A stretch of 10,265 nt of DNA from Bacillota bacterium (GCA_030705725.1 JAUZPW010000031.1:1-10265); one strand, 5' to 3'. Positions 1 through 6,773 are shown, counted from the first letter of the stretch. Program-made: numbers and translations. Notes: generated by a model not told the origin, from the letters alone.

Positions 1-510
1 AGCGTAATTGCCCCTGCCGTCAAATGCATTTGCGCTGATTCCTCTGAAATCGCGGACACGCGGAAGGGCCACGTTAAACAGACGGTCGATAAATTCCCAC
101 ATGCGGCTTGATCTGAGGGTTACCTTGGCTCCGATCGGCATTCCTTCACGGACCTTGAAATTCGCAACCGATTTTCTCGCTTTTGTAACGACCGCTTTCT
201 GTCCAGTAATTGTGGTTATATCGTTCACAACGGCGTCAAGGACCTTCGTATTGTCGCGGGCCTCGCCGCAGCCGACGTTAACGATAATTTTATCGATTCT
301 CGGTATCTGCATTGAACTCTTGTACTGGAACTTTTTCATCAGAGCGGGTGCGACATCGTTCCTGTACTTTATAAGCATACGAGGAGTTTTCTTTTCAACG
401 GGCGCCGCTTTTTCAGCCGTTTCAGCCTTTGCCGGGTCCGCTTTCTTATCTTTTGCCGACGCCGCTTTTTTCTTTTCCGGCGCCGCTACATTTTCTTTCT
501 TTTCAGCCAC
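1..510 (-). CDS. rplE: 50S ribosomal protein L5, 3' end missing, with N-terminal extension
   Basis: Large-subunit protein that binds 5S rRNA in the central protuberance and contacts P-site tRNA. The first 170 codons are present and the gene runs off the left edge in frame. Family sequence starts at about residue 45 (MLIKYRNDVAPAL) and includes ITGQKAVVTKARKS, the region around GMPIGAKVTLR, and ALPRVRDFRGIS. I chose the GTG at 510-508 because GGAGGAG lies 8 bases before it and the frame is open; the ATG at 378-376, where a typical L5 would begin, has no ribosome binding site. An ATG at 517-515 meets a stop after four codons. The resulting 44-residue extension is rich in Lys, Ala and Glu and looks disordered. 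It follows rplX by 15 bases. Family identity is certain; the start is likely but unproven. Confidence 0.95.
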   Translation of the reverse strand, partial: MAEKKENVAAPEKKKAASAKDKKADPAKAETAEKAAPVEKKTPRMLIKYRNDVAPALMKKFQYKSSMQIPRIDKIIVNVGCGEARDNTKVLDAVVNDITTITGQKAVVTKARKSVANFKVREGMPIGAKVTLRSSRMWEFIDRLFNVALPRVRDFRGISANAFDGRGNYA

Positions 511-525
511 GTTTCATTCTCCTCC

Positions 526-843
526 CTATATGGTCTCGCCGCAGTGCATGCATACACGAACCTTTTCGCCGCCTTCAAGGATCGTATGCTTTGCACGGGT
601 AGGCTTGTCGCATTTAGGGCATACGCGCATAACCTTACAGACGCGGAGCGGGGCTTCCTGCTTGATGATTCCGCCCTGGTCTCCCTGTCTTTTCGGCCGT
701 ACATGGCGCGTTGCGAAATTAATGCCCTCGACGACCACCGCTTCTTTAGCTGGAAGAGCAGTCAGGACTTTCCCTTTCTTGCCCTTGTTTTTCCCGGAAA
801 GAACGATAACGGTGTCGCCCTTTTTTATTTCCATATGATTCAT
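526..843 (-). CDS. rplX: 50S ribosomal protein L24
   Basis: Assembly-initiator protein of the large subunit that binds 23S rRNA domain I near the polypeptide exit. The 105-residue product has the N-terminal KOW motif (KKGDTVIVLSGKNKGKKGKV, about residues 7-26) and the conserved VVEGINFATRHVRP and GGIIKQEAPL segments. The C-terminal part has CPKC (residues 75-78) and CMHC (98-101), a four-cysteine arrangement that could bind zinc; many bacterial L24 proteins keep this pair and others have lost it. The ATG at 843-841 was chosen because AAGGAGGCG lies 7 bases upstream; an internal ATG three codons later is less well placed. It lies 14 bases after rplN and 15 before rplE. Confidence 0.97.
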   Translation of the reverse strand: MNHMEIKKGDTVIVLSGKNKGKKGKVLTALPAKEAVVVEGINFATRHVRPKRQGDQGGIIKQEAPLRVCKVMRVCPKCDKPTRAKHTILEGGEKVRVCMHCGETI

Positions 844-857
844 TAAGCGACGCCTCC

Positions 858-1226
858 TTAAAGTACTTCCGGTGCCAGAGAGAGTATCTTCATGTAATCC
901 TTGTCGCGAAGCTCTCTTGCTACCGGCCCGAAAATGCGGGTGCCTCTCGGGTTTTTGTCTTCTTTAATAATAACGGCGGCGTTTTCGTCGAAACGGATAT
1001 AGCTTCCGTCACCGCGTCTTACCCCTTTGCGTGTGCGGACAATAACCGCGCGCACGACCTCGCCTTTTTTCACGATTCCGCCTGGAGTCGCTTTTTTAAC
1101 CGAAGCGACGATAACGTCGCCGATATTGCCGTACTTGCGGGTAGAGCCGCCAAGCACGCGGATGCATTTTAAGTCTTTAGCGCCGGTGTTGTCGGCAACC
1201 TTAAGCCTTGTTTCCTGCTGTATCAT
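858..1226 (-). CDS. rplN: 50S ribosomal protein L14
   Basis: Large-subunit protein at the subunit interface that forms intersubunit bridges with 16S rRNA. The product has the usual length of 122 residues and is conserved from end to end: MIQQETRLKVADNTGAK at the N-terminus, then VLGGSTRKYGNIGDVIVASVK, GEVVRAVIVRTRKGVRRGDGS and RGTRIFGPVARELR. The ATG at 1226-1224 follows AAGGAGGG with a short spacer. It lies 12 bases downstream of rpsQ and 14 upstream of rplX, as expected for the spc part of the operon. Nothing unusual was seen. Confidence 0.98.
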   Translation of the reverse strand: MIQQETRLKVADNTGAKDLKCIRVLGGSTRKYGNIGDVIVASVKKATPGGIVKKGEVVRAVIVRTRKGVRRGDGSYIRFDENAAVIIKEDKNPRGTRIFGPVARELRDKDYMKILSLAPEVL

Positions 1227-1238
1227 GGCGAACCCTCC

Positions 1239-1496
1239 TTACTCTGCTTTCTCAATTATTTCGACTAAACGCCATCTTTTGTCCTTGGACAGCGGGCGGG
1301 TCTCCATAACTTTTACTTTATCGCCGATATTGCACGCGTTGTTTTCATCGTGTGCTTTCAGCTTGTACGTGCTTTTTATAATTTTCTTGTAAAGCGAATG
1401 CTTTACGCTGTCTTCAATCGCAACGACGATGGTTTTGTCCATCTTATTTGAGACAACCTTGCCGACCCTCGTCTTGCGGAAAGCTCTTTCTTCCAT
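1239..1496 (-). CDS. rpsQ: 30S ribosomal protein S17
   Basis: Small-subunit primary assembly protein with an OB fold that binds the 5' domain of 16S rRNA. The 85-residue product is of family length. It carries RKTRVGKVVSNKMDKTIVV near the N-terminus, the HSLYKKIIKSTYKLKAHDE segment, and the late NIGDKVKVMETRPLSKDKRWRL signature. The start ATG follows GGGAGG with a spacer of about 8 bases. It lies 16 bases after rpmC and 12 before rplN. Confidence 0.97.
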   Translation of the reverse strand: MEERAFRKTRVGKVVSNKMDKTIVVAIEDSVKHSLYKKIIKSTYKLKAHDENNACNIGDKVKVMETRPLSKDKRWRLVEIIEKAE

Positions 1497-1512
1497 TAAA
1501 GCTTACCTCCCT

Positions 1513-1713
1513 TTAGGACTTTGCCGCGAGTTCATTTTCGCGGATAATCGTCTTGAGTCTGGCAATATCTTTTTTGACGTCGGCGATGCGGATGGGGTTG
1601 TCAAGCTGATTTGTCGCGTGCTGTAGCTTCAAATTAAACAAATCCTTTTTAAGATCGCGAAGCTTATTCTGCAGCTCATCGCCCGACAACTCACGAATTT
1701 CTTTTGCCTTCAT
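1513..1713 (-). CDS. rpmC: 50S ribosomal protein L29
   Basis: Small two-helix protein at the polypeptide exit that contacts L23 and helps form the docking site for nascent-chain factors. The product has 66 residues; MKAKEIRELSGDELQNKL and the LFNLKLQHATNQLDNP and IARLKTIIRE segments are typical. I place the start at the ATG 1713-1711, which shares one base with the rplP stop codon (TGATG) and has AGGTGGTG 7 bases upstream. A TTG one codon earlier is possible but less likely. The overlap suggests translational coupling to rplP. Confidence 0.96.
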   Translation of the reverse strand: MKAKEIRELSGDELQNKLRDLKKDLFNLKLQHATNQLDNPIRIADVKKDIARLKTIIRENELAAKS

Positions 1714-2153
1714 CAATTATCACCACCTGTCTCGGTTTCTACCGGGTCTTCACGTTTAACAAATTTAGTTTTGATCGGCAGCTTATAACCGGCGAGACGC
1801 ATCGCTTCGCGGGCAAGTTCTTCGGTTACTCCGCTGATTTCAAACAGCACTTTCCCCGGCTTGACAACCGAAACCCAGTACTCAGGCGATCCTTTACCGG
1901 AACCCATTCGGGTCTCGGCGGGTTTTTCCGTTACCGGCTTATCAGGGAAAATTTTAATCCATACCTGACCGCCGCGCTTAATGTAGCGGGTCATTGCGAT
2001 ACGTGCCGCTTCTATCTGATTGTTGGTTATCCAGGCCGGTTCAAGAGCTTGAAGGCCATATTCACCGTAGGTTACCTTATTTCCTCTTAACGCCTTTCCT
2101 GTCATACGGCCTCTGTGAACTCTGCGATATTTAACTCTTTTGGGGATCAGCAT
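1713..2153 (-). CDS. rplP: 50S ribosomal protein L16
   Basis: Large-subunit protein that helps position A-site tRNA and is needed late in 50S assembly. The 146-residue product begins MLIPKRVKYRRVHRGRMTG and contains the hallmark GLQALEPAWITNNQIEAARIAM, GQVWIKIFPDKPVT and MGSGKGSPEYWVSVVKPG segments. The final residues (about 133-146, acidic and polar, ending GGDN) go slightly beyond the conserved core. Its ATG shares one base with the rpsC stop (TAATG), and its ribosome binding site GGAGGAG lies inside the last codons of rpsC, so its translation is probably coupled to S3. Confidence 0.98.
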   Translation of the reverse strand: MLIPKRVKYRRVHRGRMTGKALRGNKVTYGEYGLQALEPAWITNNQIEAARIAMTRYIKRGGQVWIKIFPDKPVTEKPAETRMGSGKGSPEYWVSVVKPGKVLFEISGVTEELAREAMRLAGYKLPIKTKFVKREDPVETETGGDN

Positions 2154-3058
2154 TAGTTAGCTCCTCCTTCCCTTCTGGGCGGGTGGTCGCCCGTGGGGCG
2201 CGGCTGTTGCGGACGGTCGCCTGCCGGGCGCGGCTGCTGCGGACGGTCGCCTGTCGGGCGCGGCTGTTGCGGACGGTCGCCGAACTGACGCGGTCCTCTG
2301 TTGTCGTTAAAGTTACGGGGACCTCTGTTGTCGCCGAACGGTCTCTGCGGGCGGCGGTCTCCGTCGCGTCTTTCAGGTCTGCGCTCACGGCGGGGCGCCG
2401 GAATTTCGACGCTTGCGGAACGCGGGCCATTTGTCAGCACTTCGCCTTTATAAATCCATACCTTAACGCCAATGCGGCCATATGTCGTTTTGGCTTCGGC
2501 AAAGCCATAATCGATATCCGCTCTCAAAGTCTGAAGAGGGATGGTTCCCTCGTGATAATGTTCGCTTCTTGCGATTTCAGCTCCGCCGAGACGTCCGGAA
2601 ACTGCGGTTTTAATTCCTTTAGCGCCGAACTTCATTGTGCGTCCCATCGCCTGCTTCATAGCGCGTCTGAACGAGATACGCTTTTCAAGCTGGGCGGCAA
2701 TATTTTCGGCAACAAGCTGCGCGTTTAAGTCGGGGTTTTTAACCTCTACGATATTAAGCGCGACAGGCTTTTTAATCATGCTCTCGATGTTCAGGCGAAG
2801 CTTCTCTATTTCCGTGCCTCCGCGGCCGATAACAACGCCTGGACGCGCGCAGTGCAGGAAAATCCTTACCTTGGTGTTGTCCCGTTCGATTTCAATCTTC
2901 GGAACGCCGGCAGAATAAAGAAGATTCTTTAAATATTCCCTGATTTTATGATCCTCTACCAGCAGGTCGCCGAAGGCCTCGTCTTTTGCAAACCAGCGGG
3001 AGTCCCAATTTTTAATTATGCCCACACGTAAGCCGTGCGGATTGACTTTCTGGCCCAT
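2153..3058 (-). CDS. rpsC: 30S ribosomal protein S3 with long repetitive C-terminal tail
   Basis: Small-subunit head protein lining the mRNA entry channel. The N-terminal domain (about residues 1-110) contains the type 2 KH motif VVIGRGGTEIEKL near 75-87. The C-terminal domain (about 111-215) has RRAMKQAMGR at 131-140; R131, R132 and K135 match the E. coli positions known for mRNA helicase activity. The family core ends near residue 216, yet the protein runs to 301. The added 85 residues are low-complexity: an Arg-rich stretch (223-238), two NRGPR-like motifs (244-258), then three copies of a Gly-Asp-Arg-Pro-Gln-Gln-Pro-Arg-Pro-Thr/Ala unit (260-289). The tail is probably disordered and RNA-binding (inference). 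The start follows GAGGAGG; rplV lies 16 bases upstream. The last codons encode the rplP ribosome binding site. Confidence 0.97.
   Translation of the reverse strand: MGQKVNPHGLRVGIIKNWDSRWFAKDEAFGDLLVEDHKIREYLKNLLYSAGVPKIEIERDNTKVRIFLHCARPGVVIGRGGTEIEKLRLNIESMIKKPVALNIVEVKNPDLNAQLVAENIAAQLEKRISFRRAMKQAMGRTMKFGAKGIKTAVSGRLGGAEIARSEHYHEGTIPLQTLRADIDYGFAEAKTTYGRIGVKVWIYKGEVLTNGPRSASVEIPAPRRERRPERRDGDRRPQRPFGDNRGPRNFNDNRGPRQFGDRPQQPRPTGDRPQQPRPAGDRPQQPRPTGDHPPRREGGAN
2181..2280 (-). repeat. 30-bp in-frame tandem repeat inside rpsC
   Basis: Three consecutive 30-base units (2181-2210, 2211-2240, 2241-2270) plus the first 10 bases of a fourth (2271-2280) are near-identical; 2211-2240 and 2241-2270 differ at two positions. 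On the minus strand they encode a 10-residue unit built from Gly-Asp-Arg-Pro-Gln-Gln-Pro-Arg-Pro-Thr/Ala. The copy nearest the stop has diverged most. As each unit is a multiple of three, copy number can change without breaking the frame, so replication slippage may vary the tail length between strains (inference). Confidence 0.93.
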
Positions 3059-3074
3059 ATTTACCTCCTCGACC

Positions 3075-3410
3075 TCATTCTTTCTCTTTTAAGACCATCG
3101 TGACGTGCGACGTTCTCTTGAGTATTCTGAACGCTCTGCCCTGAGCTCTCGGCATAACCCTTTTCATTACCGGGCCGGGTGTTACGAAAACTTCGGATAC
3201 ATAAAGCTTGTCTGGGTTCATCTGATGGTTGTTCTCCGCGTTTGCGGCGGCACTTTTAAGCAGCTTTATCAAAAGTTCCGACGCGGCTTTCGGAGTATTG
3301 AGAAGAATGGCGGCGGCAGTACCCGCGTCTTTTCCGCGGATAAGGTCGCAGACAATCTTGACCTTACGCGGCGTAATGCGCGCATGCCTTAAATATGCTC
3401 TTGCTTCCAT
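3075..3410 (-). CDS. rplV: 50S ribosomal protein L22
   Basis: Large-subunit protein whose long beta-hairpin lines the nascent peptide exit tunnel next to L4. The 111-residue product shows ARAYLRHARITPRKVKIVCDLIRG at the N-terminus, then SAAANAENNHQMNPDKLYV. The tunnel hairpin region contains TPGPVMKRVMPRAQGRAF followed by KRTSHVTMVL. The start ATG follows AAGGAGG. It lies 20 bases after rpsS and 16 before rpsC. Length and sequence are ordinary for Bacillota. Confidence 0.97.
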   Translation of the reverse strand: MEARAYLRHARITPRKVKIVCDLIRGKDAGTAAAILLNTPKAASELLIKLLKSAAANAENNHQMNPDKLYVSEVFVTPGPVMKRVMPRAQGRAFRILKRTSHVTMVLKEKE

Positions 3411-3430
3411 TAATTTGTCCTCCTTCAGCC

Positions 3431-3718
3431 TTACTTCGCGGCCGGTGCTGCCGTTGTTTTTGAACCGGCATGGCCCCTGAATGTGCGCGTGGGAGCAAAT
3501 TCACCAAGTTTGTGTCCGACCATGTCCTCGGTGATGTATACAGGCACATGCTTTCTTCCGTCATGCACTGCGATTGTATGCCCTACGAATTCGGGGAAAA
3601 TCGTAGAAGATCTCGACCATGTCTTTAATACCTTTTTTTCTGATTTCGCATTGAGTTCAGTAACCCTCTTTATGAGCTCTGGAGCCACAAAGGGGCCCTT
3701 CTTAACGCTTCTGCCCAT
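3431..3718 (-). CDS. rpsS: 30S ribosomal protein S19
   Basis: Small-subunit head protein that forms a complex with S13 near the A-site tRNA and takes part in intersubunit bridges. The 95-residue product has the conserved N-terminus MGRSVKKGPFV, then LKTWSRSSTIFPEFVGHTIAVHDGRKHVPVYITEDMVGHKLGEFAPTRTFRGH in its core. The last few residues are Ala/Lys-rich and variable in this family. The ATG follows AAAGGAGG; the gap from rplB is 21 bases and the gap to rplV is 20. Confidence 0.98.
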   Translation of the reverse strand: MGRSVKKGPFVAPELIKRVTELNAKSEKKVLKTWSRSSTIFPEFVGHTIAVHDGRKHVPVYITEDMVGHKLGEFAPTRTFRGHAGSKTTAAPAAK

Positions 3719-3739
3719 TTTAATTTGTGCCTCCTTTCA

Positions 3740-4573
3740 TTACTTGCCGTTGCGGCGTTTAATAATCTGCTTATCGGTACGGTGATTTTTCTTTCTGGTT
3801 TTATAGCCCAGCGTCGGCTTGCCCCAAGGGGTAACCGGGCCGGAACGGCCGATCGGGCTTTTGCCTTCGCCGCCGCCGTGAGGATGGTCGACCGGGTTCA
3901 TAACGGAACCTCTGACGGTTGGGCGCCAGCCCATATGGCGGTTGCGTCCCGCTTTGCCTATCTGAACGTTCTCATAATCCAGATTCCCTACCTGGCCTAT
4001 TACAGCCTTGCATTCCTGCCTGACTACGCGAACCTCGCCCGAAGGCAGACGAATCTGAGCATTAATTCCCTCCTTCGCCATAAGCTGTGCCGCAGTTCCC
4101 GCGGAACGGACAAGCTGTGCGCCTTTTCCGGGATAAAGCTCGATGTTGTGAATAAAAGTACCCACGGGAATATTGGCGAGCGGCAGGCAGTTTCCCGGCT
4201 TAATGTCAGCTTTTTCCGAAGACATGACGGTGTCTCCTACGGAAAGCCCAAAAGGTGCGATTATATAACGTTTCTCGCCGTCGGAATATTCCAGAAGAGC
4301 AATGTTCGCGGAACGGTTCGGATCATATTCAAGGGTCAGAACCTTAGCCGGAACGTCGATTTTATCTCTCTTGAAATCGATTATCCTGTATTTGATTTTA
4401 TTTCCGCCGCCGCGGTGGCGTACGGTTATTCTGCCATAGCTGTTGCGCCCGGAGTTCTTTTTAAGCGCCTCAAGAAGGCTTTTCTCGGGCTTAACCTTGC
4501 TGAGTCCCGAATTGTCCAGCGTCGTCATATGTCTTCTCGACGGCGTAGTCGGGCTGAAGGTTTTTATCGGCAT
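3740..4573 (-). CDS. rplB: 50S ribosomal protein L2
   Basis: Large-subunit protein required for subunit association and for activity of the peptidyl transferase centre. The 277-residue product matches family length. The N-terminal part has PTTPSRRHM (residues 8-16) and RNSYGRITVRHRGGGNK; the C-terminal domain has GNLDYENVQIGKAGRNRHMGWRPTVRG and VMNPVDHPHGGGEGKSPIGR. His230 sits in the position of the conserved histidine (229 in E. coli) near the catalytic centre. The ATG follows AAGGAGTG. The gap of 47 bases from rplW is larger than most in this operon; no hairpin was recognised there. Confidence 0.98.
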   Translation of the reverse strand: MPIKTFSPTTPSRRHMTTLDNSGLSKVKPEKSLLEALKKNSGRNSYGRITVRHRGGGNKIKYRIIDFKRDKIDVPAKVLTLEYDPNRSANIALLEYSDGEKRYIIAPFGLSVGDTVMSSEKADIKPGNCLPLANIPVGTFIHNIELYPGKGAQLVRSAGTAAQLMAKEGINAQIRLPSGEVRVVRQECKAVIGQVGNLDYENVQIGKAGRNRHMGWRPTVRGSVMNPVDHPHGGGEGKSPIGRSGPVTPWGKPTLGYKTRKKNHRTDKQIIKRRNGK

Positions 4574-4620
4574 AATTTTTTCACTCCTTCAAGTCGTTTA
4601 ACAATTTGCGGGCTTTATTG

Positions 4621-4914
4621 TTAAATCATGTTCTCAAACAACTCAATGCCCTTAGAATCGTCTTTAAGCGTTACAATCGCTTTTTTCTTCGCCGGCGTTT
4701 TTCCGATATGCACGCCTACGCGCTTTTCTTTTCCCGGAAGGCTTACCGTGTTAACACTTTTGACCTTAACGCCGAAAATCTGTTCAACGGCGTTCTTTAT
4801 CTCAATTTTGTTTGAGCCGCGGGCAACTTCAAACACGTACTTTTTGTCGGCCACACCTTCCATCGAGCGCTCGGTGATAACCGGTTTTATGATGATGTCA
4901 TATGCCGATTTCAC
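4621..4914 (-). CDS. rplW: 50S ribosomal protein L23
   Basis: Exit-tunnel rim protein that is the docking site for trigger factor and signal recognition particle. The 97-residue product has SAYDIIIKPVITERSM at the N-terminus, then KYVFEVARGSNKIEIKNAVEQIFGVKV and a basic segment (GKEKRVGVHIGKTPAKKKAIVTL). The start is GTG at 4914-4912, overlapping the rplD stop by four bases (GTGA), with AGGAGGTG 8 bases upstream inside rplD. This arrangement indicates translational coupling to L4. Confidence 0.96.
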   Translation of the reverse strand: MKSAYDIIIKPVITERSMEGVADKKYVFEVARGSNKIEIKNAVEQIFGVKVKSVNTVSLPGKEKRVGVHIGKTPAKKKAIVTLKDDSKGIELFENMI

Positions 4915-5537
4915 TGTGCGTACACCTCCTCGATCTTTTTAACCGCATCCTTGTCGACTATAAACTTGTCGGCATTTAGAATATCGTATACGTTTATTAC
5001 TCCACTTACGGCCGTTTTGACGCCTTTTATGTTTCTGGCGCTCTTAACGATGTTTTCACGGGTTTCCGGCGTTACCACCAGCGATTTTCTCTCAGCGTCA
5101 ACAGCCTTTAAGAATTCCGCAAACGTTTTTGTCTTGATTTCATCAAGGTTTAGATTCTCAATAACAATAATATCGCCCGACGCCGCTTTTGCGGAAAGCG
5201 CGGAAAGTATCGCCAGACGTCTTACCTTCTTATTGAGCCTGTAGGAATAATCGCGCGGTTTCGGGCCGAACGCGATTCCGCCGTGCGTCCATTGCGGAGA
5301 CCTTGTAGATCCCTGGCGTGCGCGTCCTGTACCCTTCTGGCGCCAAGGCTTTGCTCCGCCGCCGGATACCTCTGCCCTTGTCAGGGTGCTTTGCGTTCCC
5401 TGACGCAGATTTGCCAGATGATTTTTTACAACAGCGTGAATGGCATTTTCGTTCGGTTCTATGCCGAACACGGCGTCGGAAAGAGTTATCTCGCCGACTT
5501 CGCTGCCTTTCATATCATATACTTTAACATTAGGCAT
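4911..5537 (-). CDS. rplD: 50S ribosomal protein L4
   Basis: Large-subunit protein with an extended loop at the exit-tunnel constriction; in gammaproteobacteria it also represses its own S10 operon by binding the leader. The 208-residue product has the loop region GGGAKPWRQKGTGRARQGSTRSPQWTHGG (about residues 59-87), then FGPKPRDYSYRLNKKVRRLA, and a globular C-terminal domain ending in DAVKKIEEVYAQ. The ATG follows AAAGGAGG; rplC ends 25 bases upstream. Whether this L4 controls the leader at 6634-6944 cannot be read from the sequence. Confidence 0.97.
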   Translation of the reverse strand: MPNVKVYDMKGSEVGEITLSDAVFGIEPNENAIHAVVKNHLANLRQGTQSTLTRAEVSGGGAKPWRQKGTGRARQGSTRSPQWTHGGIAFGPKPRDYSYRLNKKVRRLAILSALSAKAASGDIIVIENLNLDEIKTKTFAEFLKAVDAERKSLVVTPETRENIVKSARNIKGVKTAVSGVINVYDILNADKFIVDKDAVKKIEEVYAQ

Positions 5538-5562
5538 GTGTAATCCTCCTTTCCATCGGTCC

Positions 5563-6198
5563 TTAGACGTTCTTAACCGTGCTCTTTAAGAACACGATGC
5601 CGCCTTTGGGCCCCGGGACGGCGCCGCGGACAGCTATTATATTAAGCTCCGCGTCTACTTTTGCTACGTCAAGGTTCTGTATGGTAACCTGTTCAGCGCC
5701 CAGATGGCCCGCCATATGTTTGCCGGGCATAACCCTGGAAGGGTCGGTGTTCGCGCCCATTGAACCTACGCTCCTGTGAACCGGGCCGACGCCGTGAGTG
5801 TGCTGCTGCGAATGCGCGTTCCAGCGCTTCACAACACCGGCATAACCCTTGCCCTTGCTGACTCCGGTAACGTCGATCTTGTCTCCCGCCGAAAAAACAT
5901 CGGCCTTTAACAAATCGCCGATATTGAGTTCTTCGGAATTCTCAGTTCTGAATTCCTTCAGGTACTTTTTCGTGGCGGTGCTGTTTTTCTTGAAATGACC
6001 GGCTTCGCCTTTCGAAAGCTTTTTCTCGGCTATGTCGGAGAATCCGATCTGAACCGCGTTATAGCCTTCTTTTTGTTCGGTTTTCTTCTGCACGACCACG
6101 CAGGGACCGGCTTCAATAACTGTAACCGGAATAATTTTTCCGTCGGCGTCAAAAATCTGAGTCATGCCGACCTTTTTGCCTATGATCGCTTTTAGCAT
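5563..6198 (-). CDS. rplC: 50S ribosomal protein L3
   Basis: Early-assembling large-subunit protein whose central extension reaches the peptidyl transferase centre. The 211-residue product starts MLKAIIGKKVGMTQIFDADG and contains VTGVSKGKGYAGVVKRWNAH, HTHGVGPVHRSVGSMG, PSRVMPGKHMAGHLG and the C-terminal IAVRGAVPGPKGGIVFLK. An open frame continues ten codons upstream, but the ATG at 6198-6196 has AAAGGAGG directly before it and fits the family N-terminus. The gap to rpsJ is 123 bases, far more than elsewhere in the operon, and holds a stable hairpin. Confidence 0.98.
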   Translation of the reverse strand: MLKAIIGKKVGMTQIFDADGKIIPVTVIEAGPCVVVQKKTEQKEGYNAVQIGFSDIAEKKLSKGEAGHFKKNSTATKKYLKEFRTENSEELNIGDLLKADVFSAGDKIDVTGVSKGKGYAGVVKRWNAHSQQHTHGVGPVHRSVGSMGANTDPSRVMPGKHMAGHLGAEQVTIQNLDVAKVDAELNIIAVRGAVPGPKGGIVFLKSTVKNV

Positions 6199-6254
6199 TT
6201 TTGCTTCCTCCTTTAGGTTAGTGGTCAACGCAATCTCCCGCGCTGACTTGACCC

Positions 6255-6285
6255 GTCCGACGGCAACCCTTATTACCCGCCGGAC
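6255..6285 (-). promoter_or_regulatory. Hairpin in the rpsJ-rplC intercistronic gap
   Basis: On the transcribed strand GTCCGGCGG (6285-6277) can pair with CCGTCGGAC (6263-6255) to give a nine-base-pair stem with one G-U pair and a 13-base loop. No U-run follows, so it is not a typical terminator. It could be an RNA processing or stability element, or part of translational control of rplC. ACGGCA upstream could instead pair with TGCCGT inside the loop and 3' arm, so two folds compete. The role is unknown. Confidence 0.55.
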
Positions 6286-6321
6286 ATGCCGTTTATCTTA
6301 ACTTTTTACTAGGGGCTTCTT

Positions 6322-6633
6322 TTACAGCTTTATTTCGATTTCGACGCCTGCCGGAAGATCCATGTTCATAAGGGCTTCCACGGTTTTCTGTGAAGGCTTC
6401 ACAATGTCGATTAGCCTCTTGTGGGTACGTCTTTCAAACTGTTCGCGGCTGTCTTTATATTTGTGCACCGCGCGCAGGATGGTGATAATCTGCTTTTCCG
6501 TAGGCAGCGGAATGGGGCCTGAAACCTTGGCTCCGGTGCGTTTAGCCGTTTCGACTATGCGCTCCGCCGATTGGTCGATAAGCTGGTGGTCGTATGCTTT
6601 GAGTCTGATTCTCATTTTTTCCATATTGGGCAT
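6322..6633 (-). CDS. rpsJ: 30S ribosomal protein S10
   Basis: First gene of the S10 operon. S10 is a small-subunit head protein and, as NusE, a partner of NusB in antitermination complexes. The 103-residue product has MRIRLKAYDHQLIDQSAERI, the VSGPIPLPTEKQIITILR segment and THKRLIDIVKPSQKTVEALM followed by LPAGVEIEIKL. The frame is open to a TTG at 6666, but the ATG at 6633-6631 is clearly the start: AGGAGG lies 7 bases before it and the family N-terminus begins there. A long structured leader precedes it. Confidence 0.98.
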   Translation of the reverse strand: MPNMEKMRIRLKAYDHQLIDQSAERIVETAKRTGAKVSGPIPLPTEKQIITILRAVHKYKDSREQFERRTHKRLIDIVKPSQKTVEALMNMDLPAGVEIEIKL

Positions 6634-6646
6634 AGCTTTTCCTCCT

Positions 6647-6660
6647 GACAGTACTCTGTC
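6647..6660 (-). promoter_or_regulatory. Hairpin abutting the rpsJ ribosome binding site
   Basis: GACAG and CTGTC pair around an AGTA loop, and AGGAGG follows at once. The hairpin leaves the Shine-Dalgarno sequence single-stranded but sits against it. A protein bound here could block initiation, or the stem could keep the site open. The function is inferred from position only. Confidence 0.45.
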
Positions 6661-6730
6661 GATCAAAATTTAATTTTTCGACTTTGTACGGTGAGATTCT
6701 GCCAACGCCGCCGTGCGTATCACGTGTGGG

Positions 6731-6773
6731 CAAAAATATAACCGGATTATACACATATGGTATCCGGCTACAT
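6731..6773 (-). terminator. Candidate intrinsic terminator (attenuator) in the S10 leader
   Basis: On the minus strand ATGTAGCCGGAT (6773-6762) pairs with ATCCGGTTATAT (6747-6736) over 12 positions, two of them G-U, around a 14-base loop. Five U residues (6736-6732) follow, the first belonging to the stem. The stem has only four G-C pairs, so it would be a moderate terminator, fitting a conditional attenuator better than an operon end. It lies about 100 bases before the rpsJ start codon. Confidence 0.5.

Noticed and set aside
8..838. Long plus-strand open frame of 276 codons antisense to rplE and rplX
   Set aside because: The minus strand carries clear L5 and L24 families with ribosome binding sites. 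The plus-strand frame has no family resemblance and is a shadow of their codon bias.
2181..2280. Could the 30-bp repeats be a CRISPR array or other intergenic repeat?
   Set aside because: The units are directly adjacent without spacers, are in frame, and encode the S3 tail.
2183..2728. Plus-strand open frame of 181 codons opposite rpsC
   Set aside because: Its repetitive start is the reverse complement of the S3 tail repeat; rpsC is certain on the other strand.
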